Source: CAZIKB01 sp964539665
Lineage (GTDB): Bacteria; Zhuqueibacterota; Zhuqueibacteria; Oceanimicrobiales; Oceanimicrobiaceae
Length of the DNA stretch: 64,000 nucleotides
Direction: 5' to 3'
Assembly: GCA_964539665.1 (NCBI GenBank)
Contig: CAZIKB010000009.1
Coordinates: 19,284-83,283 of the forward strand
Of the stretch, positions 15,770-23,731 are shown one piece after another. The position numbers and the translations under genes were made by a program. Numbering within the stretch: position 1 is the stretch's first letter; each line of letters opens with the position of its first letter. The notes under the pieces were generated by a model. It was not told where the DNA came from and made no database searches. It saw nothing but the letters and a program-made list of their open reading frames with translations.

Positions 15770-17299
15770 TTAATGTTTTTGTTCGAATCCAATTATTTGT
15801 TTAAAGTATTGCCAGTCCTCCTTTTTCAGAATCTTCATGACTGTGGCAACCAATAAAAAAGTCAGTAAATATGCGATAATTTTCCACGCCAGAGCAAATT
15901 CGTGAGAAGTTACTGTCTTTAGGCTAATTACTATTACTGGAATCGCTGATAAAATTGCCAGCATTAAGGTTTTCAAATAAATCCTGAACGGGAACACTTC
16001 GCTAAGATTTATTCCCAGGGCAGTGCGAATTTTCAACAAAATATATCCCCAGCTAAATATATTAGCCACTAAGGTTGCTGTGGGCGGCCCGGCTACACCC
16101 CACATCATTATAAATGGAAAATTTAACGCAAGATTTATAGCAGTCATAAAAATAGCCGAATACGTAATGAATTTCGTTTCGCCAACAGCTTTAAGAAGCG
16201 ATGTGTATGAAGCAACGCGATGTAATAAAATGAGCGTATATATTCGAAATGGAATGGCTGCTGCCATGTAATTCTCTGAAAAAGCAACGGCAATAAGATC
16301 CTCAGCGATGATTAATAACAGAATTGTCAAAGGTAAAACTATCAAAGAGACCTTCTTTATGGATTTGAACCACAGGGAAAGAATCTCCGCTTTATCGCCT
16401 TTGAGATGAGAAGAGACAAACAGAGGCATCATCACAGAAGCCACAGAATAAGCTATGGTCGGAATAATTGGTATTTCCCAGGCTCCAACAGCATATTCAG
16501 CAAGCACAGTCATCGGGAAAAAAGCTGCCACAACATATTTATCGATTTGACGATTCAGTCCCCATAAAATTTGCGCAAGCGCCAGTGGAACCGAATACTG
16601 AAACTGTTCCCGAACTATCCCTTTGGGTAAAGACCCGGCTGTAACTTTGAAATTTATTAAAAACAGAAATGCACTCAAGGCAAACCGGACGATACCGTAG
16701 CCCAGCAGACAATATATTATTACTTTTAATGGTTGCCCTAATGCTGCCGGCAAAATTAAGGCCGTAAACTGGAATATACTTGCTATTATATTTAACCAGG
16801 CAGCTTGCTTCGCCCGGTCGATAGCAATCAAAATATTAGGCATAGGGATGGTCGGCAGCTCCAACAATGCTAAAAATATCATTGGTATAAACAAACCATT
16901 GACCGGGTAACCCAGACGCGGAGCTAATATTGTCAAAATAATTAATATTAGTGAAGATCCCAAACCTACGAGAAACAACATTTTCCCGGTTAACAGGGCA
17001 AAACTTTTTCTGGATTCTTCAGGTACTCTTTCAAAAAAGTAAAAGATGCTTTCCGGTAAACCTAATTGTGAAATCGTTATAACAGTCGAATAAGCGAGTA
17101 ACACAAAGGTTAACAGGCCAAAATCATCTTTAGTAAGAATGCGGGTGAGAACCATTATGGACGCCATTTGAACTAATATGGTAATGGCCCGGCTGAACAC
17201 CATGATGGTCGCTTTATTGGCTACATCTGTATGACTTTTTTCGACGGGAGTTTTACTGGAACCTAAAATGTTTTTGTCGGAATTAGATATTTCTTTCAA
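15770..17299 (-). CDS. Polysaccharide/lipid-linked oligosaccharide flippase (Wzx/MATE-like)
   Basis: A 509-residue polytopic membrane protein with about 12-14 hydrophobic segments, starting after a short soluble N-terminus. The first helix region reads KATIMVFSRAITILVQMASIM and is followed by TRILTKDDFG, the conserved opening of polysaccharide biosynthesis (PST/Wzx) transporters. These flip undecaprenyl-linked or other lipid-linked sugars across the inner membrane. It converges with the second glycosyltransferase, leaving only 8 bases between the stop codons and no obvious terminator. Placement supports a role in exporting the product of the neighbouring glycosyltransferases. Confidence 0.85.
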   Translation of the reverse strand: MKEISNSDKNILGSSKTPVEKSHTDVANKATIMVFSRAITILVQMASIMVLTRILTKDDFGLLTFVLLAYSTVITISQLGLPESIFYFFERVPEESRKSFALLTGKMLFLVGLGSSLILIILTILAPRLGYPVNGLFIPMIFLALLELPTIPMPNILIAIDRAKQAAWLNIIASIFQFTALILPAALGQPLKVIIYCLLGYGIVRFALSAFLFLINFKVTAGSLPKGIVREQFQYSVPLALAQILWGLNRQIDKYVVAAFFPMTVLAEYAVGAWEIPIIPTIAYSVASVMMPLFVSSHLKGDKAEILSLWFKSIKKVSLIVLPLTILLLIIAEDLIAVAFSENYMAAAIPFRIYTLILLHRVASYTSLLKAVGETKFITYSAIFMTAINLALNFPFIMMWGVAGPPTATLVANIFSWGYILLKIRTALGINLSEVFPFRIYLKTLMLAILSAIPVIVISLKTVTSHEFALAWKIIAYLLTFLLVATVMKILKKEDWQYFKQIIGFEQKH

Positions 17300-17640
17300 T
17301 TTCCAAACCTTGATTGAGTTCGTCTAATTTTAAATTACAGGTGCTAATTTAAAATTTTCTATTAAGCATTGCAAGAAATAATTTTAGTAAACTTTTGTTT
17401 AAATTGTACGTTAAAATTTTGTTTAATTTCAAAAGAAACTAACTCTAGGATTCTATCGTTAGCAGGCGTAGTTTTTACTGTTCATCAGAGCAATTTTATA
17501 TATAAAACAAATTATTGCATCTGATTGAGAAAAATGCTAAATTCCATGTTTACAAAGGGGCATAGTAATAATCTTTAATATACGGGACATCAGGGCTTCA
17601 TCATGATGAATCAATAACAAGTAAACGATAAGGGAAAAAC
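17300..17640. other. Divergent intergenic region between flippase and RND transporter
   Basis: 341 AT-rich bases that must hold promoters for both divergent genes. I see no clear -35/-10 pair and no palindrome. AAGGG lies shortly before the ATG at 17641. Confidence 0.45.
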
Positions 17641-20064
17641 ATGTGGTTAAAGTTGTCGGCAAAGCATTATGTTGTTTATAAATACTATATTCTCATTATA
17701 ATCATCGCGCTAATAACGGGCAGTATCGGTGGCTACTATAGTTCGAAATTGACTTTAGTAAGCGATTTAGCGGAGCTCTTGCCTGACAGTTTTGAAAGTG
17801 TTAAAGTTTTAAATCGAATAAAAGAGGAAGTAGGTGGCGTTGGCAATATAAAAATCATAATTGAATCTAATAATTATGAGACTGCTGTTACATTTGCTGA
17901 AGATTTGGCGCCGCGGCTATTGGAAAGTCCATTCATCAACTATTTAGACTACAAAAATGATGTTGAGTTTTACAAAAAAAATGGTCTCCTGTTCCTTGAA
18001 ATGGATGAATTAGATTCCCTGCACACCACCATTCAAGATAAAATTGATGCTGAGAAACAAAAGCTCAATCCACTGTTTGTTGACGATCTTTTTGGCGATG
18101 ATGAGGAGGAAAGCTCTGATGATGATTTGTCCAAATGGGAAGAAAAATACCAGGACGTAGAACCCAAAGCATATTACATTAATGAAGACAGCACAGTATT
18201 AGTGATGAGAGTCATTCCGACTGGAACAAGCACTAATTTGATATTTGTAAAATATTTTTATGATGCAGTCAGGAACATTGTAGATTCGATGAATCACCGG
18301 GAATATGATCCGGAAATGAAAATTTTCTATACCGGTAATTTTAAAAGCAAAATAGATGAATATGAGGTCGTAAAAAAAGATATTATGGGTACCGCCCTTT
18401 ACGGAATTGGCGGTGTTTTTCTTTTAATAGTTATCTACTTTCGTCGGTTTACCGGTGCGATCCTAATCACGATTACTCTTCTTATTTCGCTGGCCTGGAC
18501 TTTTGGTGTTACTTATTGGGCTATTGGCAATTTAAATACCATAACTGGATTTTTGTTCGTTATTTTATTTGGTTTGGGAATAGACTATGGGATTCACGCT
18601 TTTGCCAGATACTCGGAAAGTCGAAGAAGCGGAATGAATTTTGAAGAAGCCATTGAAAAATTAGTCTGCCATACAGGCAAAGCTCTGGCTACAACAGCCG
18701 TAACAACATCCGCTGCATTTTTTTCACTCACACTGATGGACTTCAAAGGATTCTCAGATCTGGGTTTTATCGCTGGGGTGGGAATGTTATTTGCCTTAGT
18801 GGCCATGGTAGTTATTCTCCCCGCTTTTATTACGTTATTTGAAAAACTCAAAATATTAAAAATTAAAACCGAAGGAAAGAAAAGTCAGAATTTCCGTCCT
18901 GGTGAATTTAGATTCTCAAGACCAATTTTATTAATGTCAGGTGTAATTACGCTTATTGCAATTATCAGCTTTTCCCAGGTCGAATTTGAATACGATTTTA
19001 CTAACCTCAGAGCTAACATTAAACAACGAGAAGAAATCGGTCTAAAAACAAAAGGTGTTTTCAGACTATCTGAATCTCCATCGGTAGTACTTGCTGATTC
19101 CAAAGATGAAATAAACGAAATTGTGGCTGCCGTGAAAAAGATAATAAAAGAAGACACTTTATCACCCACAGTCAGCACTGTGAGATCAATCTTTTCCCTC
19201 GTGCCTGATGATCAATTGGAAAAACTTGTAAAAATCAAACAAATCCGAGAACTTGTTGATGAAGAAGCTAATGATGTGATAAAAGGAGAAGATAAGGAAA
19301 GATTAGACAAATTGTATGGCTATCTGGAAGTGAATGAACCATTTACCTGGGATGAATTTCCAGAAAAAGATAAGCGTCAATTTATCAACAAAAAAGGTGA
19401 GATTGGCAATTTCGTTTTTATATATCCCAGTGTGGCGCTGCGTGACGGCAGAAACGCAATTGAATTTCGCAATGATATTGGGAAAATTACTGCCGCTTCA
19501 GGGAAAACCTATTATGCATCGAGTTCTAATATTATTTTAGCTGAAATGTTGACTATACTGATTGGCGAAGGCAGGTTGGCTGTTTTATTGACTTTTTTAG
19601 TTGTGTTTCTGCTTGTGTATCTTGATTTCCGAAATCTTAAAGCGACATTGTTTATTTTAACTCCTTTAGCCGTGGGCCTCATTTGGATGGGGGGTATCAT
19701 GTTTTTAGCGGGCATGAAACTGAACTTTTTCAATATTGTAGTTTTGCCAAGTGTAATTGGGATCGGCGTGGATAATGGGGTGCACATATATCATCGTTAT
19801 AAGGAAGAAGGCCCGGGTTCATTATATCATGTGTTAAAAAATACAGGTCTGGCTATTTCTATGACTACCATGACAACCATAGTAGGTTATTCAGGCTTGA
19901 TTTTAGCGCGTCATCCTGGTTTAAATTCTATCGGGGATCTGGCCATTATCGGTATAAGCGCTGCTTTTGTAACAGCTATAATTGTTCTACCCGCACTATT
20001 GCAATTTTTTGAAGTTCGACAAAAAAAAGCAAAGCCTGCTTCGGCATCAGAGACAAAAGCATAG
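17641..20064 (+). CDS. MMPL/HpnN-type RND superfamily transporter
   Basis: An 807-residue protein built as two homologous halves, each with one N-terminal helix, a large periplasmic domain and a cluster of five helices. In the helix clusters the conserved acidic positions are present: GLGIDYGIHAFARYSE in the first half and IGVDNGVHIYHRY in the second. The first periplasmic part contains an acidic run (DDLFGDDEEESSDDD, about residues 148-162). MMPL/HpnN-type proteins use the proton gradient to move lipids (hopanoids, mycolates) rather than drugs. Neighbouring MlaC-like and TolC-like genes fit lipid transport. A decayed second copy of its 3' end lies at 23255-23381. Confidence 0.85.
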   Translation: MWLKLSAKHYVVYKYYILIIIIALITGSIGGYYSSKLTLVSDLAELLPDSFESVKVLNRIKEEVGGVGNIKIIIESNNYETAVTFAEDLAPRLLESPFINYLDYKNDVEFYKKNGLLFLEMDELDSLHTTIQDKIDAEKQKLNPLFVDDLFGDDEEESSDDDLSKWEEKYQDVEPKAYYINEDSTVLVMRVIPTGTSTNLIFVKYFYDAVRNIVDSMNHREYDPEMKIFYTGNFKSKIDEYEVVKKDIMGTALYGIGGVFLLIVIYFRRFTGAILITITLLISLAWTFGVTYWAIGNLNTITGFLFVILFGLGIDYGIHAFARYSESRRSGMNFEEAIEKLVCHTGKALATTAVTTSAAFFSLTLMDFKGFSDLGFIAGVGMLFALVAMVVILPAFITLFEKLKILKIKTEGKKSQNFRPGEFRFSRPILLMSGVITLIAIISFSQVEFEYDFTNLRANIKQREEIGLKTKGVFRLSESPSVVLADSKDEINEIVAAVKKIIKEDTLSPTVSTVRSIFSLVPDDQLEKLVKIKQIRELVDEEANDVIKGEDKERLDKLYGYLEVNEPFTWDEFPEKDKRQFINKKGEIGNFVFIYPSVALRDGRNAIEFRNDIGKITAASGKTYYASSSNIILAEMLTILIGEGRLAVLLTFLVVFLLVYLDFRNLKATLFILTPLAVGLIWMGGIMFLAGMKLNFFNIVVLPSVIGIGVDNGVHIYHRYKEEGPGSLYHVLKNTGLAISMTTMTTIVGYSGLILARHPGLNSIGDLAIIGISAAFVTAIIVLPALLQFFEVRQKKAKPASASETKA

Positions 20065-20120
20065 CTCAAGTCTGACAAAGTGTGCATTGTGCGACATTGC
20101 GTTTTCTATTAATTGAGATA

Positions 20121-20164
20121 AAATCGTTTTGGAACTAAAATTTGGTCTAAGTCTTAGCTTAAGG
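20121..20164 (+). repeat. 44-bp direct repeat, copy 1 (upstream of ppd)
   Basis: Begins AAATCGTTTTGGAACTAAAA, runs through TTTGGTCTAAG and ends GCTTAAGG. It recurs at 23554-23597 with about five differences and includes a near-palindrome (ACCAAA-A-TTTGGT in copy 2). It lies just before the ppd start, so it may carry a promoter or operator. Confidence 0.6.
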
Positions 20165-20174
20165 AAGAGTCATA

Positions 20175-21281
20175 ATGATAAAACCACCAGAGTTTTTACA
20201 TGAGTTAAAAAAACATGAGATTGGCCCATTCGTTGGGGTTCCGTGTTCTTTGCTGGCAGGAGTCATTAATTACTTGCTTGATCATCCGGATTTATCCCCT
20301 TACTATGCCTCTGTTCACGAGGGCCAGGCCCTTGGATTTGCCGCGGGCGCTTACATGGCTACCAGGAAGATACCGGCAGTATTTTTACAGAATTCTGGCC
20401 TGGGCAACATAATCAACCCGCTAACCTCATTAAATCACCTCTATGCTCACCCTGCTTTTTTAATTATAACCTGGCGTGGAAAAGGCGGTAAAGGGAGCGA
20501 TGCACCCGAACACGATATTGTCGGTGAAAATATGGAATCTTATTTGAAGACCTTTGATATTCCATATGAAATCTTAAACGAACAAGAATATAAAAGCCAA
20601 ATTCAAAGAATCAGTTCAATAACAAAATCAACCAAAAAACCAGCAGCAGTTATTGTTTGGAAAGGTTTATTTGAGGGCTATAATCTAAAGCAAAAATTGC
20701 CAGAAGTTAGTACAATGAGCCGCTACGAAGCCATCCAAATAATTAAAGACAGTTTGCAAGAAAGTCACTTCCTCTCGACCACAGGCTTCATCACCCGAGA
20801 ATCATTTGCTGTTAAAGACACACCAGATTTTTACATGATGGGTTCTATGGGCTTAATCGCGGCGATTGGCGCCGGCGCAGCCGTGCATGCTGCGAACAAG
20901 AAAATTGTCCTGCTCGATGGTGATGGAGCCATTCTGATGCATATGGGATTGCTGCCCTTTATTGGCAACCTTCGACCGAAGAATTTGATGCACATTGTGC
21001 TGGATAATGAGGCTTATGGTTCCACAGAGAATCAACCGACCGTTTCTAATTCTGTGGAGCTTCAAAGGGTTGCAAAACATTGTGGCTACGCTCAAGCATT
21101 TATAGCAAAAAAACCTTTAGAGCTAAAACAAACTCTGGCAGAGATGCGTGCACGGGAAGGTCCATCATTCTTATTAGTCAAGGTGAATAAAGGCAATAAA
21201 AAGGGTATACCAAGAGTTTCTGACAAATATACTTGTGAGCAGGTGACCGAACGATTCATGGATGGTCTGGCTCAGGATTGA
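20175..21281 (+). CDS. Phosphonopyruvate decarboxylase
   Basis: A 368-residue thiamine-diphosphate enzyme. The N-terminal PYR domain carries the cofactor-activating glutamate E49 (VHEGQALG). The C-terminal PP domain has the ThDP motif GDG (249-251) ending at N278 (LDNEAYGS). GVPCSLL near residue 21 and WRGKGGKGSDAPEH are characteristic of phosphonopyruvate decarboxylase (Ppd/AepY), distinct from sulfopyruvate decarboxylase, though that remains the main alternative. It converts phosphonopyruvate to phosphonoacetaldehyde. The next gene's PhnW-like domain uses that product, which supports the call. GGAAGAG lies 5 bases before the ATG at 20175. Confidence 0.85.
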   Translation: MIKPPEFLHELKKHEIGPFVGVPCSLLAGVINYLLDHPDLSPYYASVHEGQALGFAAGAYMATRKIPAVFLQNSGLGNIINPLTSLNHLYAHPAFLIITWRGKGGKGSDAPEHDIVGENMESYLKTFDIPYEILNEQEYKSQIQRISSITKSTKKPAAVIVWKGLFEGYNLKQKLPEVSTMSRYEAIQIIKDSLQESHFLSTTGFITRESFAVKDTPDFYMMGSMGLIAAIGAGAAVHAANKKIVLLDGDGAILMHMGLLPFIGNLRPKNLMHIVLDNEAYGSTENQPTVSNSVELQRVAKHCGYAQAFIAKKPLELKQTLAEMRAREGPSFLLVKVNKGNKKGIPRVSDKYTCEQVTERFMDGLAQD

Positions 21282-21306
21282 TAACCTAATAAAAAAAAGT
21301 AATCCT

Positions 21307-23184
21307 ATGAAAAAAGCATTAATTTTGGCCGCCGGGATGGGTATACGGATTGGTACAGCAGAACAGCAAATCCCCAAGTGTCTCCTGAAAGTTGCAGGTA
21401 AATCGTTATTAGAAAGAATGGTACATTCCCTGCTGAATCAGAACGTGACATCTATTACAATCGTTGTTGGTTATTTAAAGGAAATGATTATAGTTGAAGT
21501 AACCAGGCTCTTTCCCCGGAAAAGCATACGATTTGTAAATAATGATGATTTTCAAAAAGGGAACCTGTTATCTGTTTGGGAGGCTCGCGATGTAATTAAC
21601 GAGGGATTCCTGCTCATGGATGCCGACGTGTTGTTCCATGAAAAAATTCTGAACAGGCTAATAACCTCTTATCACAAAAACTGCTTTCTGTTAGACCAGG
21701 AGTTTGAAACTGGCGATGAACCTGTAAAAGTCGTCGTTCAAAACAACCGGGTTATAGATTTTGATCGTCGGGTCCAAAAGGATTGCGACTTTCTTGGAGA
21801 GTCTGTCGGATTTTTTAAATTTTCAGATAAGGGTGCAGAAACTTTTAAACAATATCTGTCCCGATACATCCAAAATGGTGACCTGGATGCGGACTATGAC
21901 TTTGCTTTACGGGATATGTTGGGTGAAGAGCCATTCGGTTATGAGGATATCACCGGCCTCCCGTGGATTGAAATTGATTTTCCGGAAGATATGGAGACAG
22001 CCCGAAATATCATTCATGCAGAGACAAGTAATTTACATAAATTCCTATCTACAAATCAAACCACGATCATTGAAGAAAAACCATGGATTTTGTTGAACCC
22101 TGGTCCTGGCAACACCACTGAAACCGTTAGACAGGCACTACTTACGCCTGATCTTTGCCATCGGGAAAAGGAATTTTTCCTGGTGATGCAAGAGGTCCGA
22201 AGAAAGCTGGTTATGCTCGCTGATGGCGAAACCAGTCATTCGGCAGTTATTTTTACAGGTTCAGGCACATCTGCAGTCGAAGCTACGATTTGCTCTGTTG
22301 TCCCCCGGGATGGCAAGCTGCTTGTAATAGATAATGGTGTTTATGGCGATCGCATGTGCCGGATAGCAGAAGCACACAGCCTTAACTTTTCCCGCTTAAC
22401 CTATGAATGGACAGAGGTTCCGGCAATTCAGGACATTGCAGATGCATTAGCTAAAGATGTTCAAATAACTCACCTGGCAGTCATTCATCATGAAACCACA
22501 ACCGGGTTATTGAATCCGATTAAAGAAATCGGCGCTTTAACCGCTCAACATAATGTTTCTCTCATTGTTGATGGCATGAGCTCATTTATCGCCGAGCCCA
22601 TTTCTGTTGAGAAGGATAATATCGAATTTCTTATATCAAGTTCGAACAAAGCCGTCCAGGGAATTGCTGGTCTTGCTTTTGTTATTGCCAGAAAATCGGA
22701 ATTGCACAAACTTAAAGAATATCAACCTCGAAGTGTTTATCTGGATGTCTATAACCAGTGGCTGCTGCAGGAAGAAGATAATACACCATTTACCCCCGCG
22801 ATCCAGGTATTTTTTGCTTTGAATCAAGCGCTTGACGAACTCATCGAGGAAGGTTTGGCGGCGAGACACACAAGGTATCTGGAAAATGCCCTGACTTTAC
22901 GTAAAGGAATGGAGGAAATGGGATTCAATATTATGATTCCCGAAAAACACCGTTCAAGTTGCCTTACGACATTTTTTATGCCGCCAGGTTTTTCCTATGA
23001 GATATTTCATGACAAAATGAAAGCAAAGGGTTTTATCATTTATGCAGGGCAGGGCAGCTTAAAGAAGAACGCCTTTCGAATTGCCAACGTGGGTGATTTA
23101 ATTAAAAATGACATATTGGATTTTATGAAAAGCTGCAAAGAAGTGTTGATTGATATGAAGTCTTTCCCGGTAAGATATTCTTAA
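21307..23184 (+). CDS. PntC-PhnW fusion: CTP:2-aminoethylphosphonate cytidylyltransferase / 2-AEP transaminase
   Basis: A 625-residue two-domain protein. Residues 1-240 are a LicC/PntC-type nucleotidyltransferase (LAAGMGIRIG, IPKCLLKVAGK, MDADVLF). Residues 258-620 are an alanine-glyoxylate-type aminotransferase like PhnW (LLNPGPGNTTETVR, DLCHREKEF, D422 in VDGMSS, PLP-lysine K448 in SSSNKAVQG). PhnW-type enzymes interconvert phosphonoacetaldehyde and 2-aminoethylphosphonate; PntC then makes CMP-AEP. Such fusions are known from treponemes. The ATG at 21307 is preferred over an in-frame codon at 21262 because it begins the conserved MKKALILAAG. It follows ppd by 25 bases. The CTP preference is inferred from family, not from a visible residue. 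Confidence 0.85.
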   Translation: MKKALILAAGMGIRIGTAEQQIPKCLLKVAGKSLLERMVHSLLNQNVTSITIVVGYLKEMIIVEVTRLFPRKSIRFVNNDDFQKGNLLSVWEARDVINEGFLLMDADVLFHEKILNRLITSYHKNCFLLDQEFETGDEPVKVVVQNNRVIDFDRRVQKDCDFLGESVGFFKFSDKGAETFKQYLSRYIQNGDLDADYDFALRDMLGEEPFGYEDITGLPWIEIDFPEDMETARNIIHAETSNLHKFLSTNQTTIIEEKPWILLNPGPGNTTETVRQALLTPDLCHREKEFFLVMQEVRRKLVMLADGETSHSAVIFTGSGTSAVEATICSVVPRDGKLLVIDNGVYGDRMCRIAEAHSLNFSRLTYEWTEVPAIQDIADALAKDVQITHLAVIHHETTTGLLNPIKEIGALTAQHNVSLIVDGMSSFIAEPISVEKDNIEFLISSSNKAVQGIAGLAFVIARKSELHKLKEYQPRSVYLDVYNQWLLQEEDNTPFTPAIQVFFALNQALDELIEEGLAARHTRYLENALTLRKGMEEMGFNIMIPEKHRSSCLTTFFMPPGFSYEIFHDKMKAKGFIIYAGQGSLKKNAFRIANVGDLIKNDILDFMKSCKEVLIDMKSFPVRYS

Positions 23185-23254
23185 GTTGGTTGACCAGTTC
23201 GCTCATAGAGAACCTTGCCGTTTCCCAAAATAATATTTATTAAGTTCATCTCAT

Positions 23255-23381
23255 TAGCGCGCCAGATTGGTTTAAATTCTATCGGAGATCTGACTATTAT
23301 GGCATAGGCGTTGCTTTTATTACAGCCATAATTGTTCTACCCGTGCTGTTGCAATTTTTTGCAAGAAAATATAAAAAGTGA
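23255..23381 (+). pseudogene. Decayed 3' remnant of a second RND transporter gene
   Basis: The segment matches the last part of the intact RND gene (about 19906-20025): TTTAAATTCTATCGG, CATAATTGTTCTACCCG and TTGCAATTTTTTG are shared. A one-base deletion after GACTATTAT puts a TAG in frame; after the shift, the frame reads GIGVAFITAIIVLPVLLQFF and ends KYKK-stop at 23381. The tail differs from the intact gene (FARKYKK against FEVRQKK), so it probably derives from a diverged paralogue rather than a fresh copy. Confidence 0.75.
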
Positions 23382-23731
23382 TAAATCTAAATAATAACAT
23401 GACTATGATCCACACAGATCAATAACTTACACGGTTTATTTATTCAAGTTTCCGTGTGATTCCTTTATCCATGTGGATTATTCTATAGTAATAGATTGTA
23501 TTTATTTACAGATTAAATTATCGACTTGTATATTTACTTAACTCATTGTGGCGAAATCGTTTTGGAACCAAAATTTGGTTTAAGTCGTAGCATAAGGTAA
23601 CTTTTTTGATTGTTGTTTACCATACGTCTATGATTGAAAATAGTAGATAGAACTAATTAAAGAAATAAAAATGGAACATTCATAAATTCAATTATGTTGA
23701 TTTCTTTAATAAACTAATATTATAGGACATA
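23382..23731. other. Intergenic region before the MlaC-DUF3047 gene
   Basis: 350 AT-rich bases following the RND remnant. Inside lies the second copy of the 44-bp repeat (23554-23597). An imperfect hairpin-like pair, CACACGGAAA-type complement, is suggested by ACACGG (23430s) and CCGTGT (23450s). No gene was recognised. Confidence 0.4.
23554..23597 (+). repeat. 44-bp direct repeat, copy 2
   Basis: Matches 20121-20164: AAATCGTTTTGGAACCAAAA, TTTGGTTTAAGTCG, TAGCATAAGG. In copy 1 it ends 10 bases before ppd; here it lies 134 bases before the MlaC-DUF3047 gene. Together with the RND remnant it shows that the whole RND-3'-end plus downstream spacer is duplicated. Confidence 0.6.

Noticed and set aside
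20175..21281. Acetolactate synthase or sulfopyruvate decarboxylase as the identity of the ThDP enzyme
   Set aside because: The chain is too short for acetolactate synthase, and linkage to a PhnW-type transaminase and PntC favours phosphonopyruvate decarboxylase, though sulfopyruvate remains a formal alternative.
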